Assembly: GCF_000400465.1 (NCBI RefSeq)
Contig: NW_008806292.1
Span: 62,001-126,000 of the forward strand
Length of the DNA stretch: 64,000 bases
DNA from: Wallemia ichthyophaga EXF-994
Taxonomy: Eukaryota; Basidiomycota; Wallemiomycetes; Wallemiales; Wallemiaceae
Direction of reading: 5' to 3'
Shown here: positions 31,426 to 42,521 of the stretch, piece after piece
Layout: each line of letters begins with the position of its first letter
Position numbering within the stretch: position 1 is the first letter of the stretch
The notes under the pieces: generated by a model
Seen by the model: the letters and a program-made list of their open reading frames with translations, nothing else
The model's database searches: none
Told to the model about the DNA's origin: nothing
Made by a program: the position numbers and the translations under genes

Positions 31426-32155
31426 CTTTGAGCTTTTGAGCTTAAGATTCTCTATCAATCAGCAAAATACATAACGACAAAAAAAACGCCAAACTATCAA
31501 GACCAACAATCAAAAAAAAAAAAGTAGCAAATGTTGATAAAAACCACAAAAAAAGAATTTTGTCTTTTTTTAAATCAACGAAACGAAGAACAAACAAAGA
31601 AACAAACAAAGAACAGTCAACAATCAATAAAGTTATAGATCTAAGAGAGAAAAAAAGATGAAAAAGATGAAAATCTACAAAAAATTTTTACATCTTTGGT
31701 GATTTCTTTACTCACTTTCACTTGACTTTTATAAGCGTCTTCAATATATTGAGATGCTTTAGAACATACAACACAATACAACATAATCAAACTAATTTAC
31801 TGGCAATTTGGGTTGTCCAGATGTCTTTTATATTTGTTTCATATATAGTACCTATGGAATGAAAGATAGAAGTCTAAGTGTGATGTTAGATGTGCTGATA
31901 ATTACATCAACCCGGCTTAGTTTGTGAGTATAGCGAGAGTGCGTGATCACTGTGAACCGCTGATCCGCAACTAGCCGTGGGGAGGATAAGAGGAGGAGAT
32001 TTATTTGGGTAGAGAGTGATATATACAACAGACTTCACACATAACACGCATAGTAGACAAATCGAATGACTCCGATGACGTGTAAGTTTTTGTGCAAGTA
32101 AAACCCAGGTTTGGCTTCTTAAACCACAACCACAAACAACAAACAAAGAAATAAA
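31426..32155. other. Intergenic: A-rich 3' region and TPI1 promoter
   Basis: 730 bp. The first ~250 bp are A-rich with several poly(A) runs, fitting the 3' UTR of the cyclin-like gene. A TATA-like TTTATAAG at about 31728 and TATATACA near 32020 lie upstream of TPI1. A short upstream frame is annotated separately. No other gene seen. Confidence 0.5.
32066..32101 (+). other. 11-codon upstream open reading frame before TPI1
   Basis: ATG at 32066 opens a frame of 11 codons ending with TAA at 32099-32101, 54 bp before the TPI1 start. It also contains GTAAGT, a perfect splice-donor string, so the stretch might instead be the 5' end of a leader intron. Whether the transcript includes it is unknown. 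Confidence 0.3.
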
Positions 32156-32914
32156 ATGGTTAGACAATTCTTCGTAGGTGGCAACACAAAGATGCAAGTA
32201 ACTTTCAACTCGTTGAACGACATCATCGAGAATCTCAACAAGGCAGACCTCGATGACAAGACAGAGAAGGTTTTGGCAGTTCCGTCCATTTACCTTTCAG
32301 AGGCAAAGAACCGCTTAAACCCTTCAATCGCTGTTTCTGCTCAGAACGTTTACGGGAAAAACACTGGTGCTTTCACTGGCGAAATCGCACCAACCCAGCT
32401 CAAGGACTTTGATATCAAGTGGACGCTTACAGGACACTCTGAGCGTCGTCACATCTTCAAGGAGAATGATGATGATGTTGCCATGAGAACTAAGGGCGCT
32501 CTCAACGAGCAACTCAATGTCATTTTCTGTATCGGTGAAAAGTTGGAAGAGCGTGAATCTGGCAAGACCAAGGAGGTCGTCCAACACCAACTCAACTCTC
32601 TCAACAAAGATATTAGCAAGGAGGAGTGGAGCAAGATTGTCATCGCTTATGAGCCTGTTTGGGCAATCGGTACTGGCAAGGTTGCTACTCCAGAGATTGC
32701 ACAGGAAGCACACAAAGATATCCGTCAATGGCTCACCACTAACCTCGGTCAAGATGCGGCTGATTCGGTTAGAGTCATTTACGGTGGATCTGTCTCCCAC
32801 ACCAACTGCGGTGACCTCGCTAAGCAGCCTGACATTGATGGATTCCTCGTTGGCGGTGCTTCCGTCAAGCCTGAATTCGTTCACATCATCAACGCTAACC
32901 AGGCCAACAAGTAA
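32156..32914 (+). CDS. TPI1: Triosephosphate isomerase
   Basis: An intronless gene of 252 aa, the usual family length. It interconverts dihydroxyacetone phosphate and glyceraldehyde 3-phosphate in glycolysis. Active-site residues are present: Asn10 and Lys12 in FFVGGNTKM, the His electrophile in LTGHSERRH, Glu in IAYEPVWAIGTGKVATPEIA (loop 6), and the phosphate loop YGGSV and GFLVGGASV. The residue between Asn10 and Lys12 is Thr rather than the near-universal Trp, and the next segment (MQVTFNSLNDII) replaces the usual MNG. Lack of introns and use of frequent codons fit high expression. Confidence 0.96.
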   Translation: MVRQFFVGGNTKMQVTFNSLNDIIENLNKADLDDKTEKVLAVPSIYLSEAKNRLNPSIAVSAQNVYGKNTGAFTGEIAPTQLKDFDIKWTLTGHSERRHIFKENDDDVAMRTKGALNEQLNVIFCIGEKLEERESGKTKEVVQHQLNSLNKDISKEEWSKIVIAYEPVWAIGTGKVATPEIAQEAHKDIRQWLTTNLGQDAADSVRVIYGGSVSHTNCGDLAKQPDIDGFLVGGASVKPEFVHIINANQANK

Positions 32915-32986
32915 TTTGAGTATTACATCAACTTATGAATTTATGTTTAAAGCAACTACTAAACAAATGAATGACTACATAACACA

Positions 32987-33995
32987 TCAATCACTCTCAG
33001 ATGAAACAAAGTTATTATCGTACTCCTCCTCCTCACTGCCCACCTCCTCATCGGGGTAGTCATTAGTATAATAGTCCTCCTCATTACTATCCTCGTCCGC
33101 TTCATCCTTTATATCTGTGCTATCGCTCGAGTAGTCCACTCCAGCGCCAAACTCATCACTCAAACCAGTCAACAGACCGATGTTTGACAATATTTCTGGT
33201 GAGTGATGAGATTTCTTTGAGTCTCTGTAATAAACGTCAAACACGTAATCGTTGTTGTTGTTTACTGTATTCTTGTCTTCTTTATCGTTACCTTTTTCAC
33301 TATCATTGCTATCGATCGAAACAACTTCTTGCACTGGGAATAGCAGTTAGTAGAAAATCTCACCTCCCACCAAGCACCTCACTCACTCTTCAAGTAATCC
33401 TCCACCAATCTTCGAAACTCGCGCATTTGTTCACTGTCTTCGTCGAATGGATCGAGTGGTTTGGCAGTGTTGGTTGCCTCAGCTGGCTTTCCATCTTCAA
33501 TCCTCCTCTTTTCTTCCTCTACGTCGATAAATACATCGCTACTAACATCACGATCGCCTTTAATAACATGATAACGTTTGCGGGGAGGTTGAGTGATTTC
33601 TGCGTTATTGTGATTGCTTCGCCGCCGCTGATCCACTGAGCTTGAATCATCCTGCTCATCCTCCGCCTTCCTCTTTAGCCGCGACTGTAGCTCTTCTTTG
33701 GTAGTCTCAGATGTGAATGTGGATTGCTCGACCGTTTCTGCCAATTTGAATAGACCTACATCGTGTGAGTGGTCGATGTGTATGTGCGTGCATTATACAC
33801 TCCAAAATTACCCTGTTTCTGTCGTTTCTTGCGCGCAATTGGTCGATCACTCCCCTCTTTATCTTCCTGCTCGCCGATTACTGATGAGATTCACGTCTCG
33901 ATTAGCAGGCTCATTTATTCATTCACATCCTCCTCACACAGCGCATCTAGTGGCTCCTCATTCCGCTTACGCTTTATGCGTATGAAGCTGCTCAT
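32987..33995 (-). CDS. IWR1: RNA polymerase II nuclear import protein IWR1 (SLC7A6OS family)
   Basis: Four exons encode about 280 aa. Exon 1 from the ATG at 33995 reads MSSFIRIKRKRNEEPLDAL, the Iwr1 N-terminal motif. The next two exons bring a basic nuclear-localisation-like RPIARKKRQKQ and GLFKLAETVEQ. The last exon starts with MQEVVSID after a 3-exon join and contains the conserved YVFDVYYRD, then a very acidic Asp/Glu/Tyr tail. Iwr1 escorts assembled RNA polymerase II into the nucleus via importin alpha. Introns are about 50-57 nt. Exon ends were set by continuity of these motifs. Confidence 0.85.
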
Positions 33996-34109
33996 GGCGG
34001 TTTCGTGTAGACAGATAAAGGAAAAGAGTAAATTTGTGTACTGAATGTGTATTGAAATGTATTTGTTTTACTTTGTTGATATTTTTATTCCCTTTTTTCA
34101 AGTGCCAAG

Positions 34110-34767
34110 TTAGTTTTCTGTCTTCTCGCTAACCTCCTGCTTGATTTCGTCCTTGTTTTGTGAGATTTCTTGGGAAACTTCTTTAGCATCCTCTTTGACA
34201 TCCTCTTTGACTTGCACTGCTTTCTCTTGAGCGTTCTCAGTGACATTCTCCGCCTTTTCCTTAACATCATCCTTTACATCCGCTGCTTGGTCTTTGGCAT
34301 CACTGGCAACCTCTTTAACGTCCTCTTTAACGTCGTCTTTAACGTCTTCTGCCTTCTCTGATGCGTCTTCCGTCTTCTCCTTGACATTCTCCTTTACTTG
34401 TGAAGCTTCTTCAGCTCCCTCTGAAGCCTCTTCTTTAGCCACCTCTTTAACTTCTTCAGCCTGTTTGTCGGTCGTTTAGTTAGTTCTCTATCCCTCACCA
34501 CACACACACACACACCTTCTCAGAAACTTGGTGGTGAGCATCTTCGTGGTGGGAATCGTGGTGGGAATCCTCGCCAGGAGACGTGAGCCAAACAACACCA
34601 CCTATGGTTACGAATGCAGATGTAGCCATCCACACCTTATCTGCATTCGTGTTGAATACGGGCAACTGCGCAGGTCTCGAAGAGGCATATCCTCTAACTG
34701 ATTGAGCTGATTTTGCTGATCTTGCTGATCTGATTGGATTTACTGCTCTGCTGAGTTGTCTGAGCAT
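34110..34767 (-). CDS. Mitochondrial-type protein with LEA-like 11-residue repeats
   Basis: Two exons, 34516-34767 and 34110-34460, with a 55-nt intron give 200 aa. The N-terminus is Arg/Ser-rich without acid residues (MLRQLSRAVNPIRSARSAKS), fitting a mitochondrial targeting sequence. A hydrophobic helix VWMATSAFVTIGGVVWLTS and a His/Asp/Glu linker follow. The second exon encodes 11-residue amphipathic units such as AEDVKDDVKED, AADVKDDVKEK, AVQVKEDVKED and KDEIKQEVSEK, in at least seven consecutive copies. This is the pattern of group 3 LEA proteins, which protect membranes and proteins during drying. Function is inferred from repeat type only. Confidence 0.72.
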
Positions 34768-34872
34768 TTTCTGTGTCTTTTATGAGTGCGCAACGCAACC
34801 GCAAAACTCGGCAATCTGTCACAGCAAGCAGACGCGAAAAAAAAGTGGTAAAACAAAAATAAAGAAAGTAAA

Positions 34873-37255
34873 TTACAACATACTCGTCCAATCATATCCT
34901 AGATAAAACTTTTTAAACTTCTCAACTGCATTACTCTTTTCTTGTCCATGCAACCTCCTCGGACGACGCCATAACTTTGGTTCCAATTCTAAAACATTTC
35001 CTATCACTTCAGCTGCAAAGTAGCGCGGAAATGCCTGTGATTGGTCGTGGTATTTGCTCTCAGAATCATCCTCCGAGTTGGCTTTATCTACACCTTCAAT
35101 CACATGTCCATAACCTGCATTCCCTTTGTAATCCCACATTATTGCAAAGTACGGCAAATTAGGTACTAGTGCCCTTCTAAATTCGCGTTCTTGGAAGTTT
35201 ATCAGTTTCTTATGCTGTGTCCATTCAGACTCTATTGCGAGAATACTCTCGTGGAAATATCCCGGCAACACTTGGTATATATCAGCAGGCACCGGGACTG
35301 CTTCTATTGCAGTATGCAGCTGTGCTCTAATACTCAAGACGGTTTCATAGAACACCACTCCGCGATTCTGACTAGCGAAAGTCTGCATGAGGCATTTCAT
35401 GTAATTCTGAAGAGTAAATGTAGTTAGTGTGATGCTCCATATAAAACACTCCAACCCACCCTAATCTCCTCCCACACATCATCATCAGCTTCTAGCGAGC
35501 TGAGACAGTGCTGCATCGGCACTATCAGACAATGCCCATCCACCAACTGCTCATGCTCCGGTAGGGCAAGATAGACACGTGTTCCACTCGAGACAATTGT
35601 CCGACACCGTGGCGGCGCTTCTCCATCATCCCCGAAACACCATCTGCAATTATCGAGCACTCTCTTGGTTCTCTTGTAGTCCCCAATCGCAAATTGTCGT
35701 TTCTGGGCATCTGATTTCATTTTCTTGCGTGCATATCTAGCTGCATTATCGTCTATCTGGTCAGTGTCGCCGTGTTCGTAGAGATGATCACTCGTTATTG
35801 CATTGGCGAATTCTGCGTCGTAGTTCTTTTGATCTGACGCTCCACCGGCAAATCTCTCCTGTCGGACGAGCTCTGCGAGTGATTGGTCGTCGTCGTCTAT
35901 ATTGTAGCGGGTTATTTCACCCGTGCGCTCGTCTCTGGTTTCATGGTTGTGCGCCTTCTTCCTCTTGCTGCTGTTGTTGGTGTTGTTTCCTACTGGCAGA
36001 CTGTCATCCTTGCGGCCTTGCCCTACATCATACAATCTGCCATGTCCATCGAGGGTGGGAAGAACCTCTATTTTAGTTTTCTGCTCCTTCTCCACTGGCT
36101 CTAAACCCGTCTTGTCGTTAAGATTCACATTCATTAGCCCATGACCGGCATCGCCGCCTGTTTGGGTGAGTTTGCGCGCAATTTCCATCTCATGCTCATA
36201 CTCCATCTCGAGCTGTTGCAGGTTAGGTGTGCTCATTAGGCGTGCTTTCATGACCTGGGCTTGTAATTTATTTAGGGAGTCTGGTGATTTCGGCCTTCCT
36301 GGTGCACCCCCACCGCTCACACTAGTCGTCGGAGTGAACACCTTCGGAATCACAGGCGAACTGGGCTTAGATTCGCCTCTAAGATGACTAACTCTGTCAG
36401 TCTGACCACCTTGCGTGGTTTGATACTGTGTTGAGCGCGTCGGTGTGTGTGTGTCTGACGGACGTTTGAAGGAAGCTCTCGAGGACGGCCTACTACCGTA
36501 ATCAGAGGTGGATGGAGAGGTGTAAATGTTTTTGGGAGAGTTATTTGAGTTGTTTCTAGGAGATTCTCTCCCACTAGCGTAGCTATCGCGTCTGCCGCCC
36601 CGTCTATTGAAACGTTTGGCGTCTCTTTCGTCGAGGATGCTGCGCTCGTGTTGGGCATCTCGCCATGCTTCGATAGATCCAAAGCGATCGATACCGAGGT
36701 TGTCGACGTGCGTGCCTTCCTCCTCTGCATGCTCATAGCAACGCTTCAATTTCATCATTCTCCAGCTACTACCTGCGTCGCCAGGTGTAGAAGATTTCTT
36801 CGATTCGTTGTGATAGTCATCGACGTGCTTTCCTGCTTTAAATTGGTGGTTGATTTCCCGACTGCTTACTTGGAGCTGGTTGGGATCTGGTTTAGTGGGA
36901 GCTTTCTTGGGCTTTTGGGTAGACATGGAGGTAAAAAAATCCTCATCCACTAGACTGCCAGCCACGCCACTCGCGTTACTCCCCGTACTCGCGCCTTGAG
37001 TGAGGTCATCGGTAAAGTCAGATGGATAAGGGAGGCTAGCGGGATCGGAGGGAATGGGTAGAGGGGCGTGTGGAACTTGCGGGTTGCTGACATTGCTTTT
37101 AAGACTCAAATCAGCGCTGTTGGGGATGTTGGTGATCGATGGCTGCGAGTTGGTGAGATACGCAGCCAGTTACAGACCCCACTCACATTCACACCACTGC
37201 TGTCGTTATCTTCGAAATACTCATGCCTGTGTGGATCGTCATCGTGTATTTCCAT
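34873..37255 (-). CDS. CWF19-like splicing factor (CWF19L2 type)
   Basis: Three exons encode about 765 aa. The start at 37255 (MEIHDDDPHRHEYFEDNDSS) leads through a 44-nt intron into a disordered Ser/Pro-rich region with DEDFFTSM and SWRMMKLKRCYEHAEEEG, typical of Cwf19L2. The CwfJ C-terminal domain 1 holds the Cys/His cluster NCRWCFGD and GHCLIVPMQHCLSSLE. Domain 2 (FFSKSL-type FASQNRGVVFYE, GNAGYGHVIEGV, KKFYLGYDWTSML) follows after the last intron (about 50 nt, joining EEIR to NYMKCLMQ). CWF19 proteins act in intron-lariat turnover at the late spliceosome. It shares a short divergent promoter with frataxin (84 bp). Confidence 0.9.
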
Positions 37256-37339
37256 CTCTACGTGGTTGATGACGGTGGGAGATGAAGGAGATATTTTTAA
37301 TTTTATTCTTGAATAAACACCATCAACAGCTTTAATAAA

Positions 37340-37958
37340 ATGATTCCAAGGATATTTCTGGGTTTATCGGCGCAGGCGAGATTAGGCGGAGTTGCCAGAT
37401 TAGCCAGATTAGCCAGATCTACAACAATATCACAACCAGCCACCCTCACACACACCAGAACATACGCCCAGCCTCCAAACACCACGGCTGTTGAGTCCAT
37501 GTCCACTCACACCTTCCATCAACTCAGCGACAAAGTGTTTGATTCCCTGGTTGAAACACTGGAAGCTGAAATCGAAGGCGGTGGATTCGACGTTGCTCAG
37601 TCTTCCGAAGTGGAGTTGAATGTGTGTAGATTGTGTTTTATATCACTCATATCACTCAAATCATTCACAGTCCGGCGTATTAACCCTCTCACTTGATAAA
37701 TACGGCACTTATGTCATCAACAAGCAGCCCCCAACTAGACAGATTTGGGTGTCTTCGCCATTCAGGTGAGTATGGTTTTACAGCGAATTCCACCTCTTAC
37801 ACTCTCTCAGTGGTCCTCGGCGCTACGAGTTTGATAGCAATCAGCGCACCTGGCTTGATGTCAGGGATGGCTCGTCGCTGAATAGCATGCTGGATGATGA
37901 ACTCACTCCTATTCTAAACACCCAGTTGAATCTAGGCGAGGGTTGGATCGATAGTTGA
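37340..37958 (+). CDS. YFH1: Frataxin
   Basis: Three exons (first from 37340) encode about 174 aa. The N-terminal ~55 residues are Arg/Ala/Thr-rich, a mitochondrial presequence. The frataxin fold starts at [20 protein letters not shown] with the acidic helix 1, continues after an intron as [20 protein letters not shown], then [20 protein letters not shown] with the conserved Trp surface, and ends with [18 protein letters not shown]. Frataxin aids iron-sulfur cluster assembly on Isu1/Nfs1 in the matrix. Introns are ~48 and ~44 nt. Confidence 0.94.
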
Positions 37959-38219
37959 AAATTTGCACTTTTGTAACCTAGAAACACCTTGTCGATTGTA
38001 GAAACTTCTGTTGTTCATTTCAATTCTCTGCACAAGCTTAGCAAAGCAGCCAATAACTGAGTCGTAGAGCAATCTCACATTGTCTTTACCATTTACAGCA
38101 TGGCATGCACCTAACGCGCGCGTTATTGAAGAGTAAAAGAAGAAATCAGATATCATGCATTACATTCGTCACCGCTGCGTTGAGTATGAGTATGAGTTTG
38201 AGTATGGTAAATGACGTCA

Positions 38220-38873
38220 CTAGTCAAAGAATACGCACGTTATTCTCGTGTTGAGGATCAAAGCCACGATGAGACCATAGAGGCCGAGTACCTGAGAGGG
38301 AAAGGAGGAGTTAGTACAGCAACCAGGAAGACATTGACGCACCTCTGCAAAGATAAGAGTGAGGAGCATGCCGACGAAGCTGCGTAAGCGATAGAGCGGG
38401 ATAAAGATAAGTGAGTATTCTACATAGCAACAGCCGCACGTACACTCTGCTCTGATATACATACGCTCTCACGAACGCGTCGCCTGCTTTACCGATTGCG
38501 AGACCAGCAGCAAGCCCAGAACCACCACAGGCGAGACCAGCGGCAAGGTGGGTGCAGCCAGCGAAGAGGGAGTAAGGCTCAGTCGGACTGAGAGAGCCAG
38601 CGATGAGTACAGAGACGACAAGACCATATACAGCTAGAATACCACTCATGATAATCGGTATGAGCGACTTCATTACTAGCTCAGGCTTGAATGTGGCTAG
38701 CCCTGAGATCCCAACGCCAGATTTAGCAGTGCCGTATGCCGCGCCGATGGTGGATAGGATCATCGCAGAAGCCACACCGCCCTGTAGAGTGGAGTGAGGG
38801 GATTGTAACTGGATAAACAGGAAACACCCACGAATCCCAGGAAATGGGCAAATACTGGACACTGGTCTGACAT
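38220..38873 (-). CDS. VMA11: V-ATPase membrane proteolipid subunit c' (VMA11-like)
   Basis: Four exons encode about 165 aa. Start [14 protein letters not shown] joins [20 protein letters not shown], then [19 protein letters not shown] matches Vma11 better than Vma3. The essential proton-carrying Glu is in [20 protein letters not shown], which is spread over the last introns. The exon boundaries GTGGGT and GTACGT were chosen to restore the four-helix repeat structure. The end is ambiguous: the frame can stop as ITCVFFD at 38220, or a further intron could give a short alternative tail. It forms the rotor ring of the vacuolar proton pump. Confidence 0.87.
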
Positions 38874-38925
38874 TTGGATTATTTGGGTTGATGGCGGTTG
38901 ATAAGCAACTCCGAGGAATCTACCG

Positions 38926-40974
38926 ATGAAGCTCCCTGGATTTGAATGTGATTTCTTCAAGAATGGCTTGGGTTATTCAAAGTGGGTGCTTTGTGCAGTG
39001 TGTTGTGTGTTGTCCTTCCTCACACCCATCCACAGCTCGTTGAAAGCGCACACGGGCTGTGTAAACGCTGTGAGCTACTCCAAGACCAATGGATCGAGGT
39101 GGGTGGATGGTGTGGCTGGCTTTTCATACGCATACTCATACTCATCCACCCAGACTCATGGCCACAGGCGGCGATTGCACGAATATCTATATATGGGATT
39201 TATACAGGGATATCGAAGACGCAATCCCCATAGGCGCATTTAGTGGTCCAACCGTGGGTGCTTGGCTGTATTTCCTCCTCCAACACCCCACCTAACCCGC
39301 CAAGACAGAAGAATATTTTCACTCTCGAATTTAACAGCACTGACAGCATTCTGTACTGGTGTGTGGCGTGTGTGTGGTATGTGGCACTCACTAACGCCCC
39401 AAAGCGGCAGCAACGATTCAGTTATCTACAAATACGACCTGGGTGGCGGGATAGGTGAATCACTACGCCATCCACGAGCACCCAGCGACAGGCTAGATCA
39501 CCTCGATGAAATTGATCAAATACGAAAACAATCTCCATCCCTGCGCCAGATAAGCCACGCATCGTCGCTGTCGCAGATATCCGCTCATCCTACACACCCG
39601 TCGCTCATACTGAGTGCGTCATCGGACGACGAGTTGCAGCTCACGGACGAGCGCGTCGACCGGGGAGCAAACATAGCAACATTCCACACGCAGTCCGAGT
39701 GGCGCGATGTGAAGTGGCATCCTACCTCTGACCATCTCTTCGGGTGCTGCGACAGCCTCGGTGGCGTCTACCTCAACGACATACGCAAAGGTTTCGACGG
39801 GTACAATATGTCTGATGGCGCATTCACCGTGTCCACTAATCCTTTTGTGCGGAGTGTGGCTGTGATGCAGGTGAGTTTGTGTGCTTAGTGAGACATTGGC
39901 TAACACACGCTTCCTCATTCAGTATAGCGGCACTCTCACTCTCACAAATGCACACATACATGCCGCTAAAGAAGGCTTGCGGCACAGACGCCTCGACTCG
40001 TCTTCCATGTCCTTTAACAACACAGGTGACCTTTTCGGGGTGGTGTACCAGCACGCTTACCCCACCATCTACTCTATACGGGAACAAAACCCACTCGCTG
40101 TGCTGACGGGAGACTATACTCCACAAGGAGAGCGCGTGCAGCGTCGTGAAGACACTTACAGCACAGCTTGCACTACCAAGCACTGCTCTTTCCAAGGTGA
40201 CTACCTGGCCACTGGGTCGGACGATTTCAGGGGGTATGTGTGGAAAGTGCCGCCAAGAACGACCATGATGGACAGGAGGCGGGTGATGTCGCGGGAGGAG
40301 ATGGATGAAGGAGGCTTTGCGACTGCAAATGGGTATGCGTACGACGTCCGCTCGGGTAAGTTTGGAGTGTTCTTCTTTTTGAGTGAGCAGTGTGTTTTGC
40401 TTAGTACTCACACCTCCTTCAGCTTTCTCGTCTGGTGCATCTGCATCTGCATCGGACAGCACAGCACCCGAAACTATCTGCCTGCCTGCGCTGATCGACA
40501 GACCGGCATTCAGACTAGAAGGGCACGCAAGCATAGTCAATTCGGCCATGATACACCCTTCACTCCCCCTCATCGCTACTTCGGGTGTGGAGAAGTCTGT
40601 CAAAGTACACACTCCTACGCCGTTTTCTAACAAGTTGCATAAGATACCCGCGTTGGATAAAAGAACTCCCCCAAGTAGACAAATGGGCGATGAAACTGGC
40701 TCATCGAGACGCGACTTCTTGTTAGCGCTGCTTAGCTCCCCCGAAGACTCTCACGATGCTGACATCGAAGAGGATCCCATTACTATCAATTTCTTCGATA
40801 GTCTGCTGAGAAGAGATCGCGAGGTGGATATCTGGAATGATGATGAGGATGACGAGGATGACAAGGATGACCAAGATGACCAAGATAATGACCAAGATGA
40901 CGATATGGATGATGATGGCTTGAGTGCTCCTCTTTCAGAGGATTCTATTGATATCGACGAGCTGTATCCCGTTT
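38926..40974 (+). CDS. WD40-repeat protein, DCAF5/6/8-like
   Basis: Eight or so exons, several only 50-100 nt, give about 580 aa. After MKLPGFECDFFKNGLGYSN the repeats read SLKAHTGCVNAVSYSKTNGS, LMATGGDCTNIYIWDLYRDI, NIFTLEFNSTDSILYCGSND and SEWRDVKWHPTSDHLFGCCD. A late repeat is YLATGSDDFRGYVWKVP. The final exon has GHASIVNSAMIHPSLPLIAT and SGVEKSVKVHTPTP, the usual last blade, then a very acidic Asp-rich tail. The pattern matches DDB1-CUL4 associated factors; the substrate or partner is unknown. It starts 52 bp from the divergent VMA11-like start. Confidence 0.82.
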
Positions 40975-41000
40975 GACCTGAGCATATATGTATTACTATC

Positions 41001-41121
41001 ATGTTTCATGCCACTTGTGAGCTATAGAGCGACTCAACTGTCACCATGAACGAGGAGAGTGGTTTCATTGGTTTAGCTTTAAACTATTACAGCAAGTGAT
41101 GAGAATGTTTCATGCCACTTG
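41001..41121. repeat. 17-bp direct repeat between convergent genes
   Basis: ATGTTTCATGCCACTTG occurs at 41001-41017 and again at 41105-41121. Both copies lie in the intergenic region between the WD40 gene and transaldolase, whose 3' ends face each other. Neither copy has other evident features. A small duplication or shared 3'-end signal are possible. Confidence 0.7.
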
Positions 41122-41192
41122 CAATAGTCAAAAAAGATTAAATCAAAGTCGTTACAAAGCAATAGGTAATTTTAGCTAGCTTGCATGATAGC

Positions 41193-42227
41193 TTACTCCA
41201 AACGTTCTCTAAGGTTGCCTCTGAGAGTGAGGGCATCACGGGCGAAACCTCTGATACCTTCGTGGAGCTTGTCGTGAGCTACGGCCTCGTCGAACAACTC
41301 CCATCTGAACTTAGCTTCATCGTTGATGTATGAAGTCTTTGGAATTTGTTCAGCTGACTTGGCAGTCTCTGGATCGAGCTTGCGGTCCATCTTTTCTTCA
41401 GAGTTCTTGAGTTGCTCAAGGAGAGCTGGGGCGACGGTGAGGAAATCACAACCAGCGAGGAACTTGATCTCATCGGTAGTTCTGAATGAAGCACCCATAA
41501 CGATGGTGTTGTAGCCGTGTTGCTTGTAGTAGTTGTAGATCTTTTGCACGGATTGTACACCAGGGTCTCTCTCAGCTTCGTAAGAACCCTCTGGTTGGTT
41601 CTTCTTGTACCAGTCGAGAATACGACCAACGAATGGAGAGACAAGGGTAACACCAGCTTCAGCACATGCAACGGCTTGAGCGAAACCGAAGAGGAGGGTG
41701 AGGTTGCAGTGAATGCCCTCAGCTTCAAGATCCTTGGCTGCCTGGATACCTTCCCAAGTGGAGGCGATCTTGATGAGAATACGGTCCTTGTGGACACCGT
41801 TTTCTTTGTAGAGGGCGATGATTTCACGTGCCTTTGCCTTTGTGGCTTCCTTGTTGAAGGAGAGGGAAGCGTCAACTTCAGTGGAGACACGACCAGGGAT
41901 GATGTCAAGAATCTTTCTGCCGAATTCGACGAGAAGACGGTCAAGGGCCATTTCAACCTTTGCGGTTGTGTCGCCTTTCTGTGACTTTGCGTAGTCGATG
42001 GCAACGTCGATGAGCTTGGCGTAGTTTGGCTTCTTGGTGGCGGCTAAGATGAGGGATGGGTTGGTTGTAGCGTCTTGTGGCTTGTATTGGTCGATGGCTG
42101 TGAATATTGGATACTTGGTTAGTTGGAGTTACCACGTGTAATTCAAATAAAACTCACACTCAAAGTCACCAGAGTCTGTGACGACTACAGTTCCGGTTTG
42201 CTTTAATAAATCTAATGAGTTTGTCAT
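41193..42227 (-). CDS. TAL1: Transaldolase
   Basis: Two exons with a ~70-nt intron encode about 325 aa. The start at 42227 gives [20 protein letters not shown], and the join reads [20 protein letters not shown], the transaldolase signature 1. The Schiff-base Lys lies in [20 protein letters not shown], signature 2. The rest covers the full alpha/beta barrel, including [15 protein letters not shown] and the C-terminal [16 protein letters not shown]. It transfers a dihydroxyacetone unit in the non-oxidative pentose-phosphate pathway. Confidence 0.95.
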
Positions 42228-42521
42228 TCTTGGTGGTTTATGTGGAAGAGCCACTCAACTCAAGTACTCCGAATAAACGTAAGCGGGGGCGTCATTATCT
42301 TAAAAATATTTTGTAATCGGAGTTGATGAATTTGAATTATACAATCATCTCATTCATATATATCCCTTTCCCTGCTCAATCTGCTCATTTTGATTATTGA
42401 AAATTCAACCGATGACTGCGATCACTACGGAGGGTGCTAGTTGGAAATACTCTCTGTATTCCATATCGTTCAAGGTAGATTATACATTATCTTACCTTGA
42501 TAATCAACTTCCACTGCCACT

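Noticed and set aside
39836-40633. 265-aa minus-strand open frame
   Set aside because: Antisense to WD40-repeat exons that are clearly real.
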